The position numbers and the translations under genes were made by a program. From NCBI GenBank assembly GCA_030745255.1, contig JASLOY010000182.1, forward strand, positions 1 to 7,123: a DNA stretch of 7,123 nucleotides. Reading direction: 5' to 3'. The notes beneath the pieces were generated by a model, which saw nothing but the letters and a program-made list of their open reading frames with translations, was not told where the DNA came from and did no database searches. Below are positions 6,145 to 7,123 of this stretch, piece by piece. The stretch's first letter is position 1. Each line of letters opens with the position of its first letter. This stretch comes from Vicinamibacterales bacterium. GTDB lineage: Bacteria > Acidobacteriota > Vicinamibacteria > Vicinamibacterales > UBA8438.

Positions 6145-6414
6145 GTCGCTCCGCGCTCGACGCGGCGGTCTCGGAGAGGCATTGGGCGGCCCCGAGACCG
6201 GGCGGGTTGGGACCTGCCGTTCCCGATACACGCCCAGCGAAGGAGGTGATCCTGTGGACGACTTAACCAGTGGCTCTGCGGAGGTGGCGTCCTCGTAGGG
6301 ACCTCCAGCGTGCTGGTGGCGCGGGGGGACCCCAACGCGGGGTAACCCAACGCCGCCGACGCAGACCATCCTGGGCCCCGGTCCGACAGGACCGGGGTCC
6401 TTTTTTTTCTTTAT
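6145..6414 (+). ncRNA. Candidate structured small transcript with mini-ORF (leader or sRNA)
   Basis: Between a candidate promoter and a strong terminator lies about 270 nt with dense secondary-structure potential and one very short reading frame. In order: CGGTCTCGG/CCGAGACCG (6166-6174/6192-6200, perfect 9 bp); GGGCG/CGCCC (6200-6204/6231-6235) enclosing GGGA/TCCC; the 13-nt Shine-Dalgarno at 6240-6252; the mini-ORF 6254-6298; GGAGGT/ACCTCC (6280-6285/6301-6306); the palindrome CCAGCGTGCTGG (6305-6316); ACCCC/GGGGT (6329-6333/6339-6343); and the terminator at 6373-6400. No plus-strand gene follows in the window, so it looks self-contained rather than the leader of a downstream operon. I cannot match it to a named RNA family. 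Boundaries are predicted. Confidence 0.45.
6254..6298 (+). CDS. 14-aa mini-ORF with a perfect Shine-Dalgarno
   Basis: GTG at 6254 opens a frame encoding MDDLTSGSAEVASS, stopped by TAG at 6296-6298. Seven nt upstream ends GGAGG, part of AAGGAGGTGATCC (6240-6252), which is a 13-nt perfect complement of the usual bacterial 16S rRNA 3' tail. This is far stronger than any other ribosome-binding site in the window, so initiation is likely despite the GTG. The peptide is acidic and rich in small and hydroxylated residues; it lacks Cys and aromatic residues, any run of one amino acid that would suggest attenuation by starvation, and any membrane segment. A GGAGGT at codons 9-11 can pair with ACCTCC just after the stop. 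It could be a regulatory leader peptide, a ribosome-loading device or a genuine small protein. Confidence 0.5.
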   Translation: MDDLTSGSAEVASS

Positions 6415-6416
6415 TT
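6373..6416 (+). terminator. Strong intrinsic terminator
   Basis: A 12-bp stem (GGGCCCCGGTCC 6373-6384 with GGACCGGGGTCC 6389-6400, one G-T pair) closes a GACA tetraloop. It is followed at once by eight T residues, then CTTTATTT. This is the clearest Rho-independent terminator in the window. It ends the plus-strand transcript that carries the mini-ORF and probably also any read-through from the toxin-antitoxin operon. Confidence 0.93.
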
Positions 6417-6420
6417 AGAC

Positions 6421-6465
6421 GGGGCTTCGCCCCGCACCGCGGCCACGGGGCGCGCCGTGCGCGCC
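6421..6465. repeat. Composite GC-rich repeat, short form
   Basis: The hairpin GGGGC-TTC-GCCCC (6421-6433) is followed after 13 nt by GGGGCGCGCCGTGCGCGCC (6447-6465), whose GGCGCGC/GCGCGCC arms make a 7-bp stem with a CGT loop. Both modules recur exactly, in the same order, at 6482-6724 and 6812-6893, so this is the minimal version of a repeat family, with almost no spacer. It begins directly after the terminator. Confidence 0.75.
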
Positions 6466-6481
6466 CTGTTCAGGTGGGGAG

Positions 6482-6724
6482 GGGGCTTCGCCCCGAACCC
6501 CACGTGGCCGCTAGCGGGGGCCCCTGCGACCCGCTGCAGAACCCCGCGTCGCACCGAGAGCGGCGGTGAGCCCGCCTGGCAAGGCGCGACGAGGGAGCAG
6601 ATTGGGCATCTGCGACCGAGGAGCAACGTAGTCCAGGCGGAGCTCAGCGCTGCTCGAATGCAGCCGGGTTTCTGCAGCGGGTCGCCAGCCCCACGCCGCT
6701 ACCGCGGGGCGCGCCGTGCGCGCC
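6482..6724. repeat. Composite GC-rich repeat, long form containing an insertion
   Basis: The same two modules as the short form, GGGGCTTCGCCCC (6482-6494) and GGGGCGCGCCGTGCGCGCC (6706-6724), bracket a 211-nt spacer. The left module is extended by GAACCCC and ends in GGGGCCCC (6517-6524), and the right part starts GCCCCACGCCGCTACCGC (6688-6705). Both of these extensions are also present in the 82-bp form at 6812-6893, but here they are separated by 163 nt instead of 3 nt because a 160-bp palindromic block lies between them. Confidence 0.7.
6526..6685. mobile_element. 160-bp near-palindromic element (MITE-like)
   Basis: The whole block folds on itself around position 6605. The outer arms GCGACCCGCTGCAGAA (6526-6541) and its exact reverse complement (6670-6685) match over 16 bp, continuing with CCC/GGG past a one-base bulge. 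Middle arms at 6558-6579 and 6633-6655 match over 22 bp with two mismatches and one extra base. The apex is GCAGAT-TGGGC-ATCTGC (6597-6613). No transposase or plausible reading frame lies inside. Comparison with the form at 6812-6893 suggests it was inserted into the loop of the composite repeat, but no target-site duplication is obvious. It may be a non-autonomous mobile repeat or a structured RNA/DNA element. Confidence 0.6.
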
Positions 6725-6801
6725 TGGCGTCCGGCCGTCGCAAACCGCACTCAGTAGCCTTCCAGCTCAGGAAAGCCCTCGTCGGTCGGCAGCGGCTGGA
6801 C
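6688..6801. repeat. Left copy of a 114-bp direct duplication
   Basis: This segment matches 6857-6970 at 110 of 114 positions without gaps, at an offset of 169 bp. It contains the right part of the composite repeat, a 26-nt spacer and, on the minus strand, the last 16 codons and stop of a CMD-like gene. It ends abruptly 10 nt before the next GGGGCTTCGCCCC hairpin, where homology to the functional gene stops. Confidence 0.9.
6751..6801 (-). pseudogene. Orphan 3' tail of a CMD-family gene
   Basis: Read on the minus strand, this encodes VQPLPTDEGFPELEGY and a TGA stop. It differs from the C-terminus of the gene at 6920-7123 by one residue (E for A) and one silent change. No matching upstream coding sequence exists: beyond 6801 the sequence turns into the repeat hairpin. 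It is a duplicated gene end without function as a gene, probably left by recombination between repeats or copied with the repeat. Confidence 0.8.
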
Positions 6802-6811
6802 CTCTTCAGTC

Positions 6812-6893
6812 GGGGCTTCGCCCCGAACCCCCCGCGGTAGCTTGTGGGGCCCCACCGCCCCACGCCGCTACCGCGGGGCGCGCCGTGCGCGCC
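6812..6893. repeat. Composite GC-rich repeat, intact 82-bp form
   Basis: GGGGCTTCGCCCC (6812-6824) and GGGGCGCGCCGTGCGCGCC (6875-6893) enclose a third dyad. CCCCGCGGTAGC (6830-6841) pairs perfectly with GCTACCGCGGGG (6867-6878), and between the arms sits the 12-nt palindrome GTGGGGCCCCAC (6844-6855). It would form three consecutive stems just downstream of the stop codon of the CMD-like gene (6920, minus strand), so it may stabilise or terminate that transcript, although there is no T-tract. Confidence 0.75.
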
Positions 6894-6970
6894 TGGCGTC
6901 CAGCCGTCGCAAACCGAACTCAGTAGCCTGCCAGCTCAGGAAAGCCTTCGTCGGTCGGCAGCGGCTGGAC
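6857..6970. repeat. Right copy of a 114-bp direct duplication
   Basis: This is the partner of 6688-6801, with four substitutions between them. It overlaps the end of the intact composite repeat and the last 16 codons plus stop of the intact CMD-like gene, so this copy is the likely original and the left copy the derivative. Confidence 0.9.
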
Positions 6971-7123
6971 GCCTAGCGCGTTCAGGGTCATCGATACTTT
7001 CCGATACCGCGCCACGATCGCGGCGATGCTCATCAGTTGATGAGTGTCGTAGTCTTCTGACAGCGCGGCCCAGGTTTCGTCCGAGATCATGGTGTCGCGA
7101 TACATTTCGTCCGCCGCATCGAT
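6920..7123 (-). CDS. Carboxymuconolactone decarboxylase (CMD) family protein, C-terminal part only
   Basis: The 67 visible residues are the C-terminus; the gene begins beyond the right edge of the window. The stretch ADEMYRDTMISDETWAAL, a helix with YDTHQLM, and RKVSMTLNALGVQ match the C-terminal helical half of CMD/AhpD-like proteins, a family that includes gamma-carboxymuconolactone decarboxylases and thiol peroxidase-like enzymes. Any CxxC/CxxxH catalytic motif would lie in the missing N-terminal part, so decarboxylase versus redox function cannot be told. An ATG at 7105 is an internal Met, because the frame and family similarity continue upstream of it (IDAADE). Its last 16 codons lie in a duplicated segment also present at 6751-6801, and its 3' flank carries the composite repeat hairpins. 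Confidence 0.8.
   Translation of the reverse strand: MDAADEMYRDTMISDETWAALSEDYDTHQLMSIAAIVARYRKVSMTLNALGVQPLPTDEGFPELAGY

Noticed and set aside
6240..6270. Remnant of a 16S rRNA 3' end on the minus strand (GGATCACCTCCTT, plus AAGTCGT a little upstream)
   Set aside because: The helix 45 sequence that must precede the tail is absent, and the match is better explained as an SD followed at correct spacing by GTG and a short ORF.
5579..6298. Long plus-strand frame overlapping vapC and ending with the mini-ORF codons
   Set aside because: VapC in the other frame has all PIN signatures; only the last 14 codons, behind their own SD, are credible.
6016..6369. Minus-strand frame of 117 codons opposite the small transcript
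   Set aside because: No ribosome site or family resemblance, and the DNA is explained by stems and the plus-strand mini-ORF.
6511..6750. Minus-strand open frame of 79 codons inside the repeat cluster
   Set aside because: It spans the 160-bp palindrome and repeat modules, so the frame is a by-product of GC-rich inverted repeats.
6421..6970. CRISPR-like array
   Set aside because: Only three repeat modules of different spacing (13, 211, 50 nt), very GC-rich and self-complementary, without unique uniform spacers or cas genes.

Overview
The window is high-GC DNA whose gene content fits an Acidobacteriota-type soil or sediment bacterium. The evidence is a secreted cytochrome c / copper-monooxygenase-like protein followed by a secreted Ig-like companion, a long SSF symporter, a VapBC pair and a carboxymuconolactone-decarboxylase-like gene. 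The taxonomy is inferred from gene style only; there is no rRNA or marker gene here.

Layout. 34-2827 (+): a small uncharacterised protein, then a 471-aa exported protein with one CxxCH heme site and a PHM-like copper fold, then a 305-aa exported protein with a unique N-terminal domain and a C-terminal Ig/PKD-like domain. The last two are 15 nt apart and probably form one periplasmic unit. A 7-bp dyad at 2827-2849 separates them from the convergent SSF symporter gene (2865-4808, -). Upstream of the symporter is a pair of 19-bp direct repeats, then a small minus-strand hypothetical gene (4908-5219). 5304-6056 (+) is a VapBC toxin-antitoxin module whose promoter region is packed with GATGT/ACATC half-sites and whose antitoxin may be translated from a leaderless mRNA.

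6057-6919 holds no ordinary gene but is the most structured part of the window. First comes a candidate short transcript (about 6145-6414): strong hairpins, a 13-nt Shine-Dalgarno sequence perfectly complementary to the usual 16S rRNA tail, a 14-codon mini-ORF, a possible SD-sequestering switch, and a textbook intrinsic terminator. Then comes a cluster of three versions of a GC-rich composite repeat (GGGGCTTCGCCCC ... GGCGCGCCGTGCGCGCC), one of which appears to contain a 160-bp near-palindromic insertion. A 114-bp segment is duplicated in this cluster. Its right copy is the 3' end of a minus-strand CMD-family gene that runs off the window; its left copy is an orphan gene tail.

The two items most likely to be undescribed are the mini-ORF/attenuator-like RNA at 6145-6414 and the nested palindromic repeat at 6482-6724. 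Functions for 34-378 and 4908-5219 are unknown.
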